A DNA stretch of 37,965 nucleotides from Bacteroidia bacterium (GCA_019695215.1 JAIBAK010000034.1:1-37965), one strand, 5' to 3'; shown: positions 25,595 to 35,140, numbered from the stretch's first letter. Notes: generated from the sequence alone by a model not told the origin. A program made the numbers and translations.

Positions 25595-27361
25595 TTATTT
25601 AACGGCTGCCTGAAAATTAGGGTTGCTGAAAAATGCACGGAATTCTAAATCTTCGGCTGCGTATTTTTTAGCTGCATTCATATCAATTCCTTCTTTTCCT
25701 GCTTCCATTAACGAACGGCTAAGATTGGTGGTACACATATCCACGTTTCCGCTGCGTGCGCCTACAATAGCCATCAGGTAATAAGTGAAACTATTCATTT
25801 GCTCAGGTTTCAAAGATTCCAACACTGCTTTTGCCTCATTGGTTTGTTTGTTCAGCAAATAAGCTAAAGCTACGTTTCCGTCTTTTACTCCTGATTTATT
25901 GAAGTAATTAATGGCATCGGCATAATTTCCTTTTTGAATGGCAATTACCCCTAATCCATAAGAGGCGTTGGCTTTGGTAAACATCTCTTCTGCTTTTGCA
26001 CGATTACCCATATTCAACAAGCAAATACCGGCATTGTGTTGCAACATCGCTTCATTGGCACCTGTCAGTTTATTGGCTTTTACCAACTCGGTTAAGGCAT
26101 CATTCCATTTAGCCTGATACATTAATAATACAGCTTTGTCATTATACGCTCTCCAGTCTTCAGGAAAGCGGGTGATATAATAATCGGCCATTCTTAATTT
26201 CATATCTGCATCGGGCATAATATATCCGAGGTGATATAATTCCGAAGCATTAAGGCTGTCGAATTTCATTGCTTTGGCTAAGGCAATAATTTCAGCTTCG
26301 GTGCGCAGGGGTGTAGAACCCATTACAGTAAGTGAAGATCTTCTTAGCTTTGGAAATACATCGCTGATTAACCAGTCATACGATTTGCGATGGTTGTTAC
26401 GAAGAGATTCTTCGCGCTGATCATCACTGATGCCTTTGTTATTGATAATAACGAGCATCTCATTTTTATCGGCAAGTGTTGACGCTTCTACCGCTTTTCT
26501 CACTCCATCCCAATCTTCATTTACTTCAAAACCCATAGTAAAGTTAGAATCGTTTGCCTGAGCAAAACCTAGTTTTTTCAGCTCTTTCTGAAAATAAGCA
26601 TAACTTGATTCCGAACGATTTTTTGCCAATCCGCTGTTACGTTCCAATTCTCCATCGGGCGAAGCAAACGAAGTAAGTTTAATGTAGCCCGGTACAAATT
26701 TGGGGTCCTTTTTAAGAATCTTTTTCAACTCTTCAACCTGCCCTTTATTGGTAATTTTTAATTTCTTTATTCCAAAAGCCAAATCAAATTTTGCTTTATC
26801 CTGAGGGAAATAAATTTCAACCGATTTACCGGACATTTCGGCCGCATAAACATCTCCTGCAACTTTAGGAGCTACGTTGGTACGAACTAAATAAGCAGTG
26901 GTAATAGTCCCCTGCGCAATGTCTTTTACCACGCCTTCCAAATCATTCAAAGATTTGTAATCTTCTTTTACCTTAACGCTAAAGCCCGACATTACTTTGG
27001 CTTTACGCATATCACCTGTGTACTTAAACTTGGTGGTGTAAGAAACCTTACCTCCGGTTTTAGAATTAATTTTCACATCAACACCTTCGGCACTTTCGCC
27101 ACCTACGGTTAATGTGCGCAGAGCAGTTTCGCCCTTATCTGTTTTGAGCACCGGCTCAAATCGGATATTCGCTTTTGGGTTAATCGATTTTTCGGGTACA
27201 ATAGCAGTTACAGTAAACGCAACCGAATCCCCGTTTACCTCAAGCACCTCAGGTTCTACCTGATACCTGTTCTTACCCATGTTGTTCTTAACGCTACAAC
27301 CAGCCACTACCACCATTCCTGAAGTAATAAGCGCAGCTAAATACGTCTGTCTGAATTTCAT
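25595..27361 (-). CDS. Lipoprotein with OmpA-like and TPR domains
   Basis: 588 residues. Lipoprotein signal with lipobox VVAGC (Cys at about 22). About 30-170 is a beta-rich domain (RYQVEPEVLEVNGDSVAFTV, GGKVSYTTKFKYTGDM). About 180-270 resembles an OmpA C-terminal domain (VEIYFPQDKAKFDL, then YIKLTSFASPDGELERNSGLAKNRS), which normally binds peptidoglycan; the motif is weakened. From about 380 there are TPR-type helices (WRAYNDKAVLLMYQAKWNDALTELVKA, AMLQHNAGICLLNMGNRAKAEEMF, NYADAINYFNKSG). It is probably an envelope scaffold anchored in the outer membrane. TAACTTCG (27402-27409, minus) is a near-consensus promoter, facing the opposed box of the ftsE operon. Confidence 0.75.
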   Translation of the reverse strand: MKFRQTYLAALITSGMVVVAGCSVKNNMGKNRYQVEPEVLEVNGDSVAFTVTAIVPEKSINPKANIRFEPVLKTDKGETALRTLTVGGESAEGVDVKINSKTGGKVSYTTKFKYTGDMRKAKVMSGFSVKVKEDYKSLNDLEGVVKDIAQGTITTAYLVRTNVAPKVAGDVYAAEMSGKSVEIYFPQDKAKFDLAFGIKKLKITNKGQVEELKKILKKDPKFVPGYIKLTSFASPDGELERNSGLAKNRSESSYAYFQKELKKLGFAQANDSNFTMGFEVNEDWDGVRKAVEASTLADKNEMLVIINNKGISDDQREESLRNNHRKSYDWLISDVFPKLRRSSLTVMGSTPLRTEAEIIALAKAMKFDSLNASELYHLGYIMPDADMKLRMADYYITRFPEDWRAYNDKAVLLMYQAKWNDALTELVKANKLTGANEAMLQHNAGICLLNMGNRAKAEEMFTKANASYGLGVIAIQKGNYADAINYFNKSGVKDGNVALAYLLNKQTNEAKAVLESLKPEQMNSFTYYLMAIVGARSGNVDMCTTNLSRSLMEAGKEGIDMNAAKKYAAEDLEFRAFFSNPNFQAAVK

Positions 27362-27390
27362 ATAATATTAAATTATTGGATGTTAACTAT

Positions 27391-27398
27391 TAAATTTG
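27391..27398 (+). promoter_or_regulatory. -7 box of the small-gene/ftsE operon
   Basis: TAAATTTG fits TAnnTTTG exactly. It lies 24 bases before the TTG start at 27423 and next to a minus-strand box (27402-27409) for the TPR lipoprotein, so the two promoters probably compete. Confidence 0.5.
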
Positions 27399-27422
27399 TG
27401 GCGAAGTTAAGAAAAAATCCCC

Positions 27423-27632
27423 TTGTACCTAATTAAAATTAAAGGAAAAGCAAAGATTCCTGACTACGTTCAGCTGCGAGATGAACAATTCACGCTGATT
27501 GCCTATTTTCGCCTCGACCGTCCGGAAAGGGCACTGGCTAAATGCGGCTTAGAGAATAAACAACAGTTTATTTTAGATGAATTAGCCAAAATCCCTTTCG
27601 GCAAAATGCACAAAATCAATTTGAATGACTGA
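27423..27632 (+). CDS. Conserved 69-residue protein coupled to ftsE (TTG start)
   Basis: The protein reads MYLIKIKGKAKIPDYVQLRD, EQFTLIAYFRLDRPERAL and AKCGLENKQQFILDELAKIP, then [11 protein letters not shown]. No ATG or GTG precedes the conserved-looking YLIKIKGK block in frame, so TTG at 27423 is the likely start, with AAGAAAAAA upstream. It overlaps ftsE by eight bases and shares its promoter. From memory, small proteins like this next to ftsE in Bacteroidota are sometimes named fructose-6-phosphate aldolase; a 69-residue chain cannot form that TIM barrel. The link to FtsE suggests a role in cell division or envelope, but this is inference. Confidence 0.75.
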   Translation: MYLIKIKGKAKIPDYVQLRDEQFTLIAYFRLDRPERALAKCGLENKQQFILDELAKIPFGKMHKINLND

Positions 27633-28308
27633 AAAAACACAAATTATTTCTTTTCAAAAAGTAGATATCTTTCAGCAAAAGAACCTCATTCTGGATGATG
27701 TCACATTTTCGGTATTTCAGGGTGAATTTTGTTACCTGATAGGTAAAACCGGAAGCGGAAAATCGTCATTGCTCAAAACCCTGTATGGCGAAGTACCCGT
27801 AACTAACGGAGAAGCTACTATTGCCGGAACGGCTCTTCATGAATTGAAGAAAAAAGACATCCCTTTTCTGAGAAGAAAACTCGGTATTGTCTTTCAGGAT
27901 TTTCAATTACTCACCGACAGGAGTGTGTTTAAAAATCTGGAATTCGTGCTTAAAGCAACCGGGTGGAAAAAGGACGATGAAATTAAATCCCGCATTGTAG
28001 AAGTGCTTGAAAAGGTGGGGCTGGCTACTAAAGATTTTAAAATGCCGCATGAACTTTCGGGCGGAGAGCAGCAGCGCGTGGTGATAGCACGGGCAATGCT
28101 TAATAACCCTGAAGTGATACTTGCCGATGAACCAACCGGAAACCTGGACCCCGAAACCTCGGATGAAATTATGAAACTGTTACATCAGATTGCCTCGGGT
28201 GGTACGGCCGTTATTATGGCTACCCACGATTACCGGCTTATTGATAAATTTAACAGCCGGATTCTTAAATGTGAAAACGGACGCCTGATAGAAAACTTTA
28301 AGTTCTGA
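27625..28308 (+). CDS. ftsE: FtsE-like ABC transporter ATP-binding protein
   Basis: 227 residues with all ABC ATPase motifs: Walker [10 protein letters not shown] (about 40-48), Q-loop FQDFQLL, signature LSGGEQQRV, Walker [14 protein letters not shown] and the switch ATHDYRL. Size and sequence suit FtsE, which with FtsX controls peptidoglycan hydrolases during division; LolD or MacB-type ATPases are the alternatives. No ftsX follows; in Bacteroidota it is commonly elsewhere. The last 11 bases overlap the convergent glycosyltransferase gene. Confidence 0.85.
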   Translation: MTEKTQIISFQKVDIFQQKNLILDDVTFSVFQGEFCYLIGKTGSGKSSLLKTLYGEVPVTNGEATIAGTALHELKKKDIPFLRRKLGIVFQDFQLLTDRSVFKNLEFVLKATGWKKDDEIKSRIVEVLEKVGLATKDFKMPHELSGGEQQRVVIARAMLNNPEVILADEPTGNLDPETSDEIMKLLHQIASGGTAVIMATHDYRLIDKFNSRILKCENGRLIENFKF

Positions 28309-29437
28309 GTTTTGTGATTTCGGATAACAGCAGAGCCGCATTTTTTTCATTGCAAAAACTATCCTCGAGCAGTGCTTTGCGCTGGCTGATTTGATTCAGA
28401 TCAAAAGTTTGTTTCATTAATTTTTTAATCTCATTTTTCATTTGCTCGGGCTTATCCTTGATGATGCACAATTTCTCCAGTCCGGTGCTTTTAACCATCA
28501 TGCTGTTTACCACACAAAATTTCCCTTTGTAAAGCGAGTTTATGAGCTTCAGCTTTATTCCGGTATCCTGAAATGTAGGAAGCAGGTTTATGTGCGCCTT
28601 TGCAATAAGTTCGTCAATACGAGCGGTGGAAACCGAAGTGATTAATTCAACATTATCCCGTCCCTGTACCTGATTTAATAATTCGGATGAAGGATTATTG
28701 CCTGCAATTACCAATTTTATATCCGGGATATCATTAAAAATTTCACGCAGCAAAAACAATGCGGCCACATCATTTTCACCTACCGCCAGATTACCGTGAT
28801 ACAAAACGTATGGCTCACTTTTTTCATCAATAGTTACGTGCTGATTGGAATGAAAAACAGGCAGGTAAAAAACCGACTTAAACTTTTTGGAAAAGTAGCC
28901 GAAATCGGCAGGGGAAATAGCCGCAATCAGTTGCGCCTGGTTTAATACCCTTTCATAAGTTCTCAGTTTCTCCGACTCTGTTTTAAAGAAATATTTTTTA
29001 AAAAAGTTCTTCTCCGCCTCTTCCAGCTTTGCGTAATAGTGATGTTCGATATTGTGCATTCGCACAATTTTTAAACGCCTTCTAAGTAATTTATCCGACA
29101 AATGGTAAGTGGTATGAAGTCCTTCGAAAATAATGGGATGGTCATCATACAAAAGATTTCTTAATAAGTTATCGTCATTGCGGCTGTTCACAATATAAGG
29201 CACCCGGCTTATAAACGGATTCTTGTATGTTTTGCGTTTGTAGTAATAAACTTTATGACATAACTCTTCGAGCTGCGGAGCTACATTACGGCCATAATGG
29301 TAGGCATGCAAATGAATTTTTACTCCAAGTTCATGCAGTGCCTTAATTTTATAAAATACATCTATCACTCCCCCGTAATCGGCCGGAAATGGTACGTCAA
29401 ACGAAATAAGGTGAATATGGTCACCTGAGTGTTTCAT
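28298..29437 (-). CDS. Glycosyltransferase (GT4-like)
   Basis: 379 residues with the two Rossmann domains of a GT-B enzyme. N-terminal part: IHLISFDVPFPADYGGVIDVFYKIKALHELG and RMHNIEHHYY. C-terminal nucleotide-sugar domain: YVLYHGNLAVGENDVAALFLL, IKLVIAGNNPSSELL, NVELITSVSTARIDELI and INLLPTFQDTGIKLKLINSLYKG. Donor and acceptor are unknown; surface polysaccharide is likely. It overlaps the preceding glycosyltransferase by 17 bases, and its 3' end overlaps ftsE. Confidence 0.85.
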   Translation of the reverse strand: MKHSGDHIHLISFDVPFPADYGGVIDVFYKIKALHELGVKIHLHAYHYGRNVAPQLEELCHKVYYYKRKTYKNPFISRVPYIVNSRNDDNLLRNLLYDDHPIIFEGLHTTYHLSDKLLRRRLKIVRMHNIEHHYYAKLEEAEKNFFKKYFFKTESEKLRTYERVLNQAQLIAAISPADFGYFSKKFKSVFYLPVFHSNQHVTIDEKSEPYVLYHGNLAVGENDVAALFLLREIFNDIPDIKLVIAGNNPSSELLNQVQGRDNVELITSVSTARIDELIAKAHINLLPTFQDTGIKLKLINSLYKGKFCVVNSMMVKSTGLEKLCIIKDKPEQMKNEIKKLMKQTFDLNQISQRKALLEDSFCNEKNAALLLSEITKLRT

Positions 29438-30503
29438 AAAATCTTATCAATTTATCCGCTTCGCGTTCCCAGGTAAAAAGATGACGTGTGCGAATACATT
29501 CAGTTTGCAAATTATGATAAAAGTGTTCATTTGCCAAAATACGGTTCACTTCTGCGGCAATAGATTCCGAATCAGGATGGCAGATAATACCCACCTGATA
29601 TTGTTCTATTATTTTTTTATACTCCGGGAAATCGGGGTTAATAGAAGGAATACCGGCCTGCAGGTAATCAAAAAATTTATTACTGAGTGAATAATAGTAG
29701 CTGAGTCCTGTATTTGTTAATAAATTATAACCAAGATAAGCGCAGGCTGTAAGTTCCTTTAACTGTTGCGGAGATACAAAACCTAAAAATACCACCTTTG
29801 ACGAAAGACCTTCTTTAATTACAAGTTCCCGCAACGCATTACTTAAATCTCCTTCTCCGGCAATTCTCAGTTTTATCGGAATACGGTGCATGGCAACAAT
29901 TAATTGTTCAAGTGCTCTCCCTTCATTTAAAGCTCCCTGATAAAGAATAAACTTTTCGTCAGAAAATTCAGGCTCACCCGAACTTTTAAAAGGCATATTG
30001 CGGATCACTTCAAATGGCGTGTTAAATTTTGTTGCAAACTCCGCTGCCAGACTTTCGCTTACTGTATATTTATTTTTTACAGCAGGAATAAAGGTTTGCT
30101 CCACCCATTGCCACACTTTTTTTGTCACCGGTCTTTGTGCCAGCTCGGGCACTTCCGAAAAATACTCATGCGCATCGAACACCAGCTTGCGCGACCTGAT
30201 TTTTGACACCAGAAAACAGGGCAGCAACGTATCGGCATCCACGGCACCAATCACCTCACTTTTGCTGAACAACAAATAAAAAAACAAACGGATATTATAC
30301 TCGATATAAAATAACTTGCCTTTTCTAAAAAAACAGGAAAGCCTTTTTTGAGAATACCCTGATGAAGTTAACGGAACCGATGCCGGAAGCCTCCTCCCCA
30401 CAAGTGTAACCTCCCACCCGTTTTTGGCCAGTGTGGCGCAAATTTTCTGCATACGCTGGTCATAAGTAAGGTCATTGATTACTGTAAATAGTACGGTTTT
30501 CAT
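29421..30503 (-). CDS. Glycosyltransferase (GT4-like)
   Basis: 360 residues from the ATG at 30501-30503; a TTG at 30512 is not needed. GT-B features: KTVLFTVINDLTYDQRMQKICATLAKNGWEVTLVGR, FDAHEYFSEVPEL (acceptor-side block), FILYQGALNEGRALEQLIVAM, IKLRIAGEGDLSNALREL, VVFLGFVSPQQLKELTACAYLGYNLL and LSNKFFDYLQAGIPSI. The ATG overlaps the recQ stop (ATGA) and the 3' end overlaps the next glycosyltransferase, so both glycosyltransferases ride on the recQ transcript. Confidence 0.85.
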   Translation of the reverse strand: MKTVLFTVINDLTYDQRMQKICATLAKNGWEVTLVGRRLPASVPLTSSGYSQKRLSCFFRKGKLFYIEYNIRLFFYLLFSKSEVIGAVDADTLLPCFLVSKIRSRKLVFDAHEYFSEVPELAQRPVTKKVWQWVEQTFIPAVKNKYTVSESLAAEFATKFNTPFEVIRNMPFKSSGEPEFSDEKFILYQGALNEGRALEQLIVAMHRIPIKLRIAGEGDLSNALRELVIKEGLSSKVVFLGFVSPQQLKELTACAYLGYNLLTNTGLSYYYSLSNKFFDYLQAGIPSINPDFPEYKKIIEQYQVGIICHPDSESIAAEVNRILANEHFYHNLQTECIRTRHLFTWEREADKLIRFYETLR

Positions 30504-32410
30504 TTCTTCCAATTAAGCATTCCCTTTTTATCGGCATAAACCAGATCATGTTCCAGCGCAAGCTGCAAAACGGCCAGAACTTTTTTCTCCTGCAAACGTA
30601 AAGCTTTTACCAGCATTTTTGTATCACATGAACCGTTGTTAAGTTCAGACTGTATGGCATTAAAAATTTCTTCAATTTCCTTATCGGTAAGATCCAGTTC
30701 ATTTTTTAACAAACATACATCGCACACACCGCAATCGCCTGTGTGCACCTCATCAAAATAATGTAACAGGTAACGGCTGCGGCACACCGCATATTGTTCG
30801 GCATATCCAATCACGGCTTTTAATCGTGTGGTCTGAACCTCTTCTCTGAAGCGCAGCAGTTTTTTATCTATACGCAAATTCGAAGAATCAAACCGTTCTT
30901 TAACAAAAGTAACCTTAGGACTATCGGTTTGTTTTATATAATCAATGAGGTTGTATTGTTTTAACTGGTCTAAAAATTTTACCACCTCCGCAGCGGTTAT
31001 TTTCAATTTGGCTGCAATATCTTCTTCATGAATGATTACGTACTCGTCAAACATACCGCCATATAAACGCAAAATCATTTTAATAAACGGATCAAAATGC
31101 ACATGTGCTACCTGAAAGCGGTAGAGTTCGGCATTGTTCACGGTAAACATTACTCTTGAAGGCTCATGTATAGCCTCGGAAAGGCGAATAAAACCTTCCT
31201 GTTCCAGCACTTTAAGGCTGTTGTAGGCTAATGGCCCGGGCACTTTAAACCGTTGTGCAAATTGTGCCAAATCGAACTGATAAGTTTGCATTTCGCCTGC
31301 TCCAATAGCTATGTTGAGGTAAGCTCCAAGTGCGTTGTACACTCTGGTTATATCCTCCTCTTTAGGAATGCTGTTTTTAAGCTTCAGCTCGGCCTCATTT
31401 TTATCAGCCCTGTTATAGAGCAAAACGGCAAATGCTTTTTCTTCATCTCTGCCTGCTCTTCCGGCTTCCTGATAATAAGCCTCGGGACCATCCGGAATTT
31501 CATAGTGCACCACAAATCGCACATCGGGTTTATCTATTCCCATCCCGAAAGCGTTGGTACAAACCATCACTCTTGTTTTGTTTTGCTTCCAGTTGTTTTG
31601 TTTTTGTTCGCGTTCCTTGTGAGGCAGTCCGGCATGATAAAAATCGGCACTGATTTTATTTTTCACCAGCAGGGCTGCCAGTTCTTTGGTCGACCTTCGG
31701 TTTCGCACATACACAATACCGGTACCTTTTACATTGCGGCACACATCAATCATTTTGGTGTTTTTGTCTTCAACCGTTCGAACGTGGTAATGCAGATTTT
31801 TTCGCTCAAAACTTTTTCTGAAAACATTTACTTCAGGAAACTGCAACCGCTGCTGAATATCCTCTACCACCTGTCTGGTAGCACTTGCCGTTAAAGCTAA
31901 AACCGGCACTCCCTTTAACAAAGGACGTATTTCAGCAATTTGTAAATACTCGGGCCTGAAATCGTATCCCCATTGCGAAATACAATGTGCTTCATCAACA
32001 GCCAGTAAATTTACGTTCATTTTTTGTACGCGGGCCTTGAACAAATCGGTCGACAAACGCTCAGGAGATACGTAAAGGAAACGAATATCCCCGTAAGCAC
32101 AATTATCAAGTATGCGGTCTATTTCCCTTGATGACATGCCGGAATACACAGCTTCGGCTTTGATACCACGAGAGCGCAAATTTTCTACCTGATCTTTCAT
32201 TAATGCAATGAGTGGCGAAACCACCACACAAATACCGCCTGAAACTAATGCCGGAACCTGAAAGCAAAGTGATTTTCCGCCTCCGGTGGGCAGCAGTGCC
32301 AGCGTATCTTTTCCGTCAAGCACCGATTGAATAATTTCCTCCTGTAGCGGACGAAACCGTTCGTATCCCCAGTATTGTTTTAAAACCTGATATATGCCGG
32401 GAGCAGTCAC
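30500..32410 (-). CDS. recQ: RecQ family DNA helicase
   Basis: 636-residue 3'-5' DNA helicase. Motif I LLPTGGGKSLCFQVPAL (about 39-55), motif II AVDEAHCISQWGYDFRPEY (DEAH), motif III ALTASA, motif V-VI CTNAFGMGIDKPDVRFVVHYEIP and YYQEAGRAGRDEEKA, then the zinc-binding segment CRSRYLLHYFDE with GDCGVCDVC and a winged helix. There is no HRDC domain; the C-terminus is a short helical segment. It acts in replication-fork repair and recombination. The start MTAPGIYQVLKQYWGYERFRPLQ is normal. valS lies 50 bases upstream on the same strand. Confidence 0.95.
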   Translation of the reverse strand: MTAPGIYQVLKQYWGYERFRPLQEEIIQSVLDGKDTLALLPTGGGKSLCFQVPALVSGGICVVVSPLIALMKDQVENLRSRGIKAEAVYSGMSSREIDRILDNCAYGDIRFLYVSPERLSTDLFKARVQKMNVNLLAVDEAHCISQWGYDFRPEYLQIAEIRPLLKGVPVLALTASATRQVVEDIQQRLQFPEVNVFRKSFERKNLHYHVRTVEDKNTKMIDVCRNVKGTGIVYVRNRRSTKELAALLVKNKISADFYHAGLPHKEREQKQNNWKQNKTRVMVCTNAFGMGIDKPDVRFVVHYEIPDGPEAYYQEAGRAGRDEEKAFAVLLYNRADKNEAELKLKNSIPKEEDITRVYNALGAYLNIAIGAGEMQTYQFDLAQFAQRFKVPGPLAYNSLKVLEQEGFIRLSEAIHEPSRVMFTVNNAELYRFQVAHVHFDPFIKMILRLYGGMFDEYVIIHEEDIAAKLKITAAEVVKFLDQLKQYNLIDYIKQTDSPKVTFVKERFDSSNLRIDKKLLRFREEVQTTRLKAVIGYAEQYAVCRSRYLLHYFDEVHTGDCGVCDVCLLKNELDLTDKEIEEIFNAIQSELNNGSCDTKMLVKALRLQEKKVLAVLQLALEHDLVYADKKGMLNWKK

Positions 32411-32460
32411 TTACTGATAATTTTTTACCAGTGCGTAAATTACACTATTTTTTCTGAACC

Positions 32461-35133
32461 TTATTTGAGCGAGGCAAGGCTTTGCTCCAGCACTTTCATT
32501 TTTGCTTCGGCATCTGCTTTTTTCTGGCGTTCTTTTTCTACCAGTTCAGGCTTGGCGTTGGCTACAAATTTTTCGTTGGATAATTTAGCCTCTACCGATT
32601 TAAGAAAACCACTTAAGTACTCAATTTCTTTAGCGAGTTTTTCTTTTTCGGCATCAGCATCCACCTCCAGTTGCAGGTAAACATATACTTCATCGGTATC
32701 AACCGGAAGCAAAATGGCACTGTCCTGTTTTGTTTCTACAAATGAAATATCACTCACATTAGCTAATTTTTTTATGAGAAAAAAATACGGACTGTAAGCT
32801 TGCTGCTGAGTTGTTTTAATACCAATAGCAAACGCTTCTTTGGGGCTTAATCCTTTTGAGTTGCGCAGATTCCGTATCTGGGCAATGCATTCAAACACCC
32901 GTACCATATCAACCGTTTTGGTTTGTTTGTTTTGAGGATAAGCAGCCATGCACACACTTTCTCCTTCTTTTCTTTCACTTATTTGCTGCCATATTTCTTC
33001 AGTAATAAAAGGCATAAACGGATGTAGTAACCGCATCAGTTCATCCAAGAATGAAATGGTGTTGCTGTAGGTTGTTTGGTTAATAGGCTGCTGAAAACCG
33101 GGTTTAACCATTTCCAGGTACCACGAGCAGTAATCGTCCCAGATAAGTTTATAAATAGCCATCAGGGCCTCGCTCAGTTTATAATCGGCAAACTTCTCTT
33201 CAATATCCCTAACCGCATCATTCATGCGGCCGGCAAACCACTGTGCCGAAAGTTGATTGGACTGAAGTACTTCTGCACTGAACGTGTTATCGGGTTTTAC
33301 TTCCCACCCTTTAATCAAACGGAAGGCGTTCCAAATTTTGTTATTGAAATTCCGTCCCTGTTCTATCAGCGCCTCATCAAAAAGAATATCATTTCCGGCA
33401 GGAGAACACAACAACATACCCATGCGCACAGCATCGGCACCATTAGTAGCAATTAAATCGAGCGGGTCAGGGGAGTTACCCAGACTTTTACTCATTTTTC
33501 TGCGCTGTTTGTCGCGTACAATACCGGTGTAGTACACATTGCTGAAGGGCTTTTGCCCCATCCACTCATACCCGGCCATAATCATTCGCGCCACCCAGAA
33601 AAACATAATCTCCGGTGCCGTTACCAAATCGTTGGTTGGGTAGTAATAGTTAATATCTGCGTTTTTCTTGTTTTTAAATCCGTTAAACACACTGATGGGC
33701 CACAGCCACGAACTGAACCAGGTATCTACTACGTCTTCATCCTGACGGATGCGGTCGACCGTCCACTGTCCACTGACCACTGTCGACCGTTGACTGTTGA
33801 CTGTTGACTGCTCTTTAAAAAGGATAATTGCTTCTTCCGCTGTTTTGGCCACTACATAATTCCCCTGCTCATCATACCAGGCCGGAATGCGCTGCCCCCA
33901 CCATAACTGGCGCGAAATGCACCAGTCTTTAATAGTATCAATCCAGTGTTTGTAGGTGTTTTTCATTTTGGCCGGATGAAATTTTATTTCATCATTCATT
34001 ACCGCATCCAATACCTGCGGATTTTTAGCCACAAATTTTTTCATATCCACAAACCATTGCAGGCTGAGCCGCGGTTCAATAACCGCACCTGTACGCTCAC
34101 TGGTGCCTACCTGATTTTTGTATTCTTCTATTTTATGAATATACCCTGCCTCTTCCAGGTCAATGGCTATTTGTTTGCGCACGGCAAAACGGTCTTTTCC
34201 AATGTAGTGTTTGTCTTCGGCTTTTTCGTTTAAGAAACCTTCTTCGGTTAAAATATCGATGACCGGGAGTCCGTGTTTTTTGCCCAGTTCGTAATCGTTT
34301 ACATCATGAGCCGGGGTAACCTTTAAACAGCCCGTACCAAAATCCATTGCTACGTATTCATCGGAAATAACCGGAATTTCGCGATTGATGAAAGGCACCA
34401 GTACTTTTTTGCCCACTAAATGTTTGAACCGTTCATCATCGGGATGCACGCATACGGCCGTGTCGGCCAAAATGGTTTCGGGGCGGGTAGTAGCAATGGT
34501 TACCGAGCCGCTGCCATCAGCCAGTTTATAATTGATATAATACAACTTGCTGTTAACCTCTTTATGAATTACTTCCTCATCACTCAGCGCTGTTTTGCCC
34601 TGCGGATCCCAGTTTACCATGCGCAGGCCACGGTAAATCATTCCTTTTTTATGCAGGTCAATAAACACCTCAGTTACGGCTTCACTTAAATCGGGTTCCA
34701 TGGTAAAACGGGTACGCTCCCAATCGCAGCTGGCTCCCAGTTTTTCCAACTGTTTTAATATAATGCCCCCATATTTTTCTTTCCACTCCCAGGCATATTT
34801 TAAAAAGTCTTCGCGCGAGAGGTCGGCTTTTTTAATGCCTTTTTCGCGCAGCATTTGCACCACTTTGGCTTCGGTAGCAATGCTGGCATGGTCGGTACCC
34901 GGCACCCAGCAGGCATTTTTACCCTTCATGCGGGCTTTGCGGATAAGTACATCCTGAATGGTGTTGTTGAGCATATGACCCATGTGCAAAACCCCCGTTA
35001 CATTGGGCGGAGGAATAACAATGGTAAACGACTCCCGGTTATCGGGTTCCGAGTGAAAATATCGGTTCTTCATCCAGTAGCTGTACCACTTGTCTTCAAT
35101 ATTTTGCGGGGTATATTTTGTTGCCAGTTCCAT
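32461..35133 (-). CDS. valS: Valyl-tRNA synthetase
   Basis: 890-residue class I synthetase. HIGH motif in PPPNVTGVLHMGHML, TTRPETILADTAV (editing domain), DTWFSSWLWPISVF, and KMSKSLGN. The C-terminal coiled-coil tRNA arm is present (EKEKLAKEIEYLSGFLKSVEAKL through KAKMKVLEQSL-type sequence). Residues about 442-460, just before the block with DEDVVDTWFSSW, are coded by a heptanucleotide repeat (33754-33809) and read STVNSQRSTVVSGQWTVDR, unlike the rest. The frame stays open, so the enzyme is probably functional. Promoter-like TATTTTCG (35141-35148, minus) lies seven bases before the ATG, right after the upstream terminator. Confidence 0.95.
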   Translation of the reverse strand: MELATKYTPQNIEDKWYSYWMKNRYFHSEPDNRESFTIVIPPPNVTGVLHMGHMLNNTIQDVLIRKARMKGKNACWVPGTDHASIATEAKVVQMLREKGIKKADLSREDFLKYAWEWKEKYGGIILKQLEKLGASCDWERTRFTMEPDLSEAVTEVFIDLHKKGMIYRGLRMVNWDPQGKTALSDEEVIHKEVNSKLYYINYKLADGSGSVTIATTRPETILADTAVCVHPDDERFKHLVGKKVLVPFINREIPVISDEYVAMDFGTGCLKVTPAHDVNDYELGKKHGLPVIDILTEEGFLNEKAEDKHYIGKDRFAVRKQIAIDLEEAGYIHKIEEYKNQVGTSERTGAVIEPRLSLQWFVDMKKFVAKNPQVLDAVMNDEIKFHPAKMKNTYKHWIDTIKDWCISRQLWWGQRIPAWYDEQGNYVVAKTAEEAIILFKEQSTVNSQRSTVVSGQWTVDRIRQDEDVVDTWFSSWLWPISVFNGFKNKKNADINYYYPTNDLVTAPEIMFFWVARMIMAGYEWMGQKPFSNVYYTGIVRDKQRRKMSKSLGNSPDPLDLIATNGADAVRMGMLLCSPAGNDILFDEALIEQGRNFNNKIWNAFRLIKGWEVKPDNTFSAEVLQSNQLSAQWFAGRMNDAVRDIEEKFADYKLSEALMAIYKLIWDDYCSWYLEMVKPGFQQPINQTTYSNTISFLDELMRLLHPFMPFITEEIWQQISERKEGESVCMAAYPQNKQTKTVDMVRVFECIAQIRNLRNSKGLSPKEAFAIGIKTTQQQAYSPYFFLIKKLANVSDISFVETKQDSAILLPVDTDEVYVYLQLEVDADAEKEKLAKEIEYLSGFLKSVEAKLSNEKFVANAKPELVEKERQKKADAEAKMKVLEQSLASLK
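33754..33809. repeat. Heptanucleotide tandem repeat inside valS
   Basis: Eight 7-bp units on the plus strand: GTCGACC, GTCCACT, GTCCACT, GACCACT, GTCGACC, then GTTGACT three times. The array is within the valS coding frame and is translated in all three frames of the unit in turn. It resembles the short tandemly repeated sequences usually found between genes. Confidence 0.9.
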
Positions 35134-35140
35134 ATGGGTG

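Noticed and set aside
31253..31894. 213-codon plus-strand ORF
   Set aside because: Lies wholly inside recQ, whose helicase motifs continue across it; no promoter or domain in the plus frame.
32411..32460. Hairpin AGTGCGTAAATTACACT with T-run between recQ and valS
   Set aside because: The stem is short and mismatched and the T-run faces the plus strand where no gene ends.
33754..33809. Possible CRISPR array
   Set aside because: Units are 7 bp with no spacers; it is a simple tandem repeat inside a gene.
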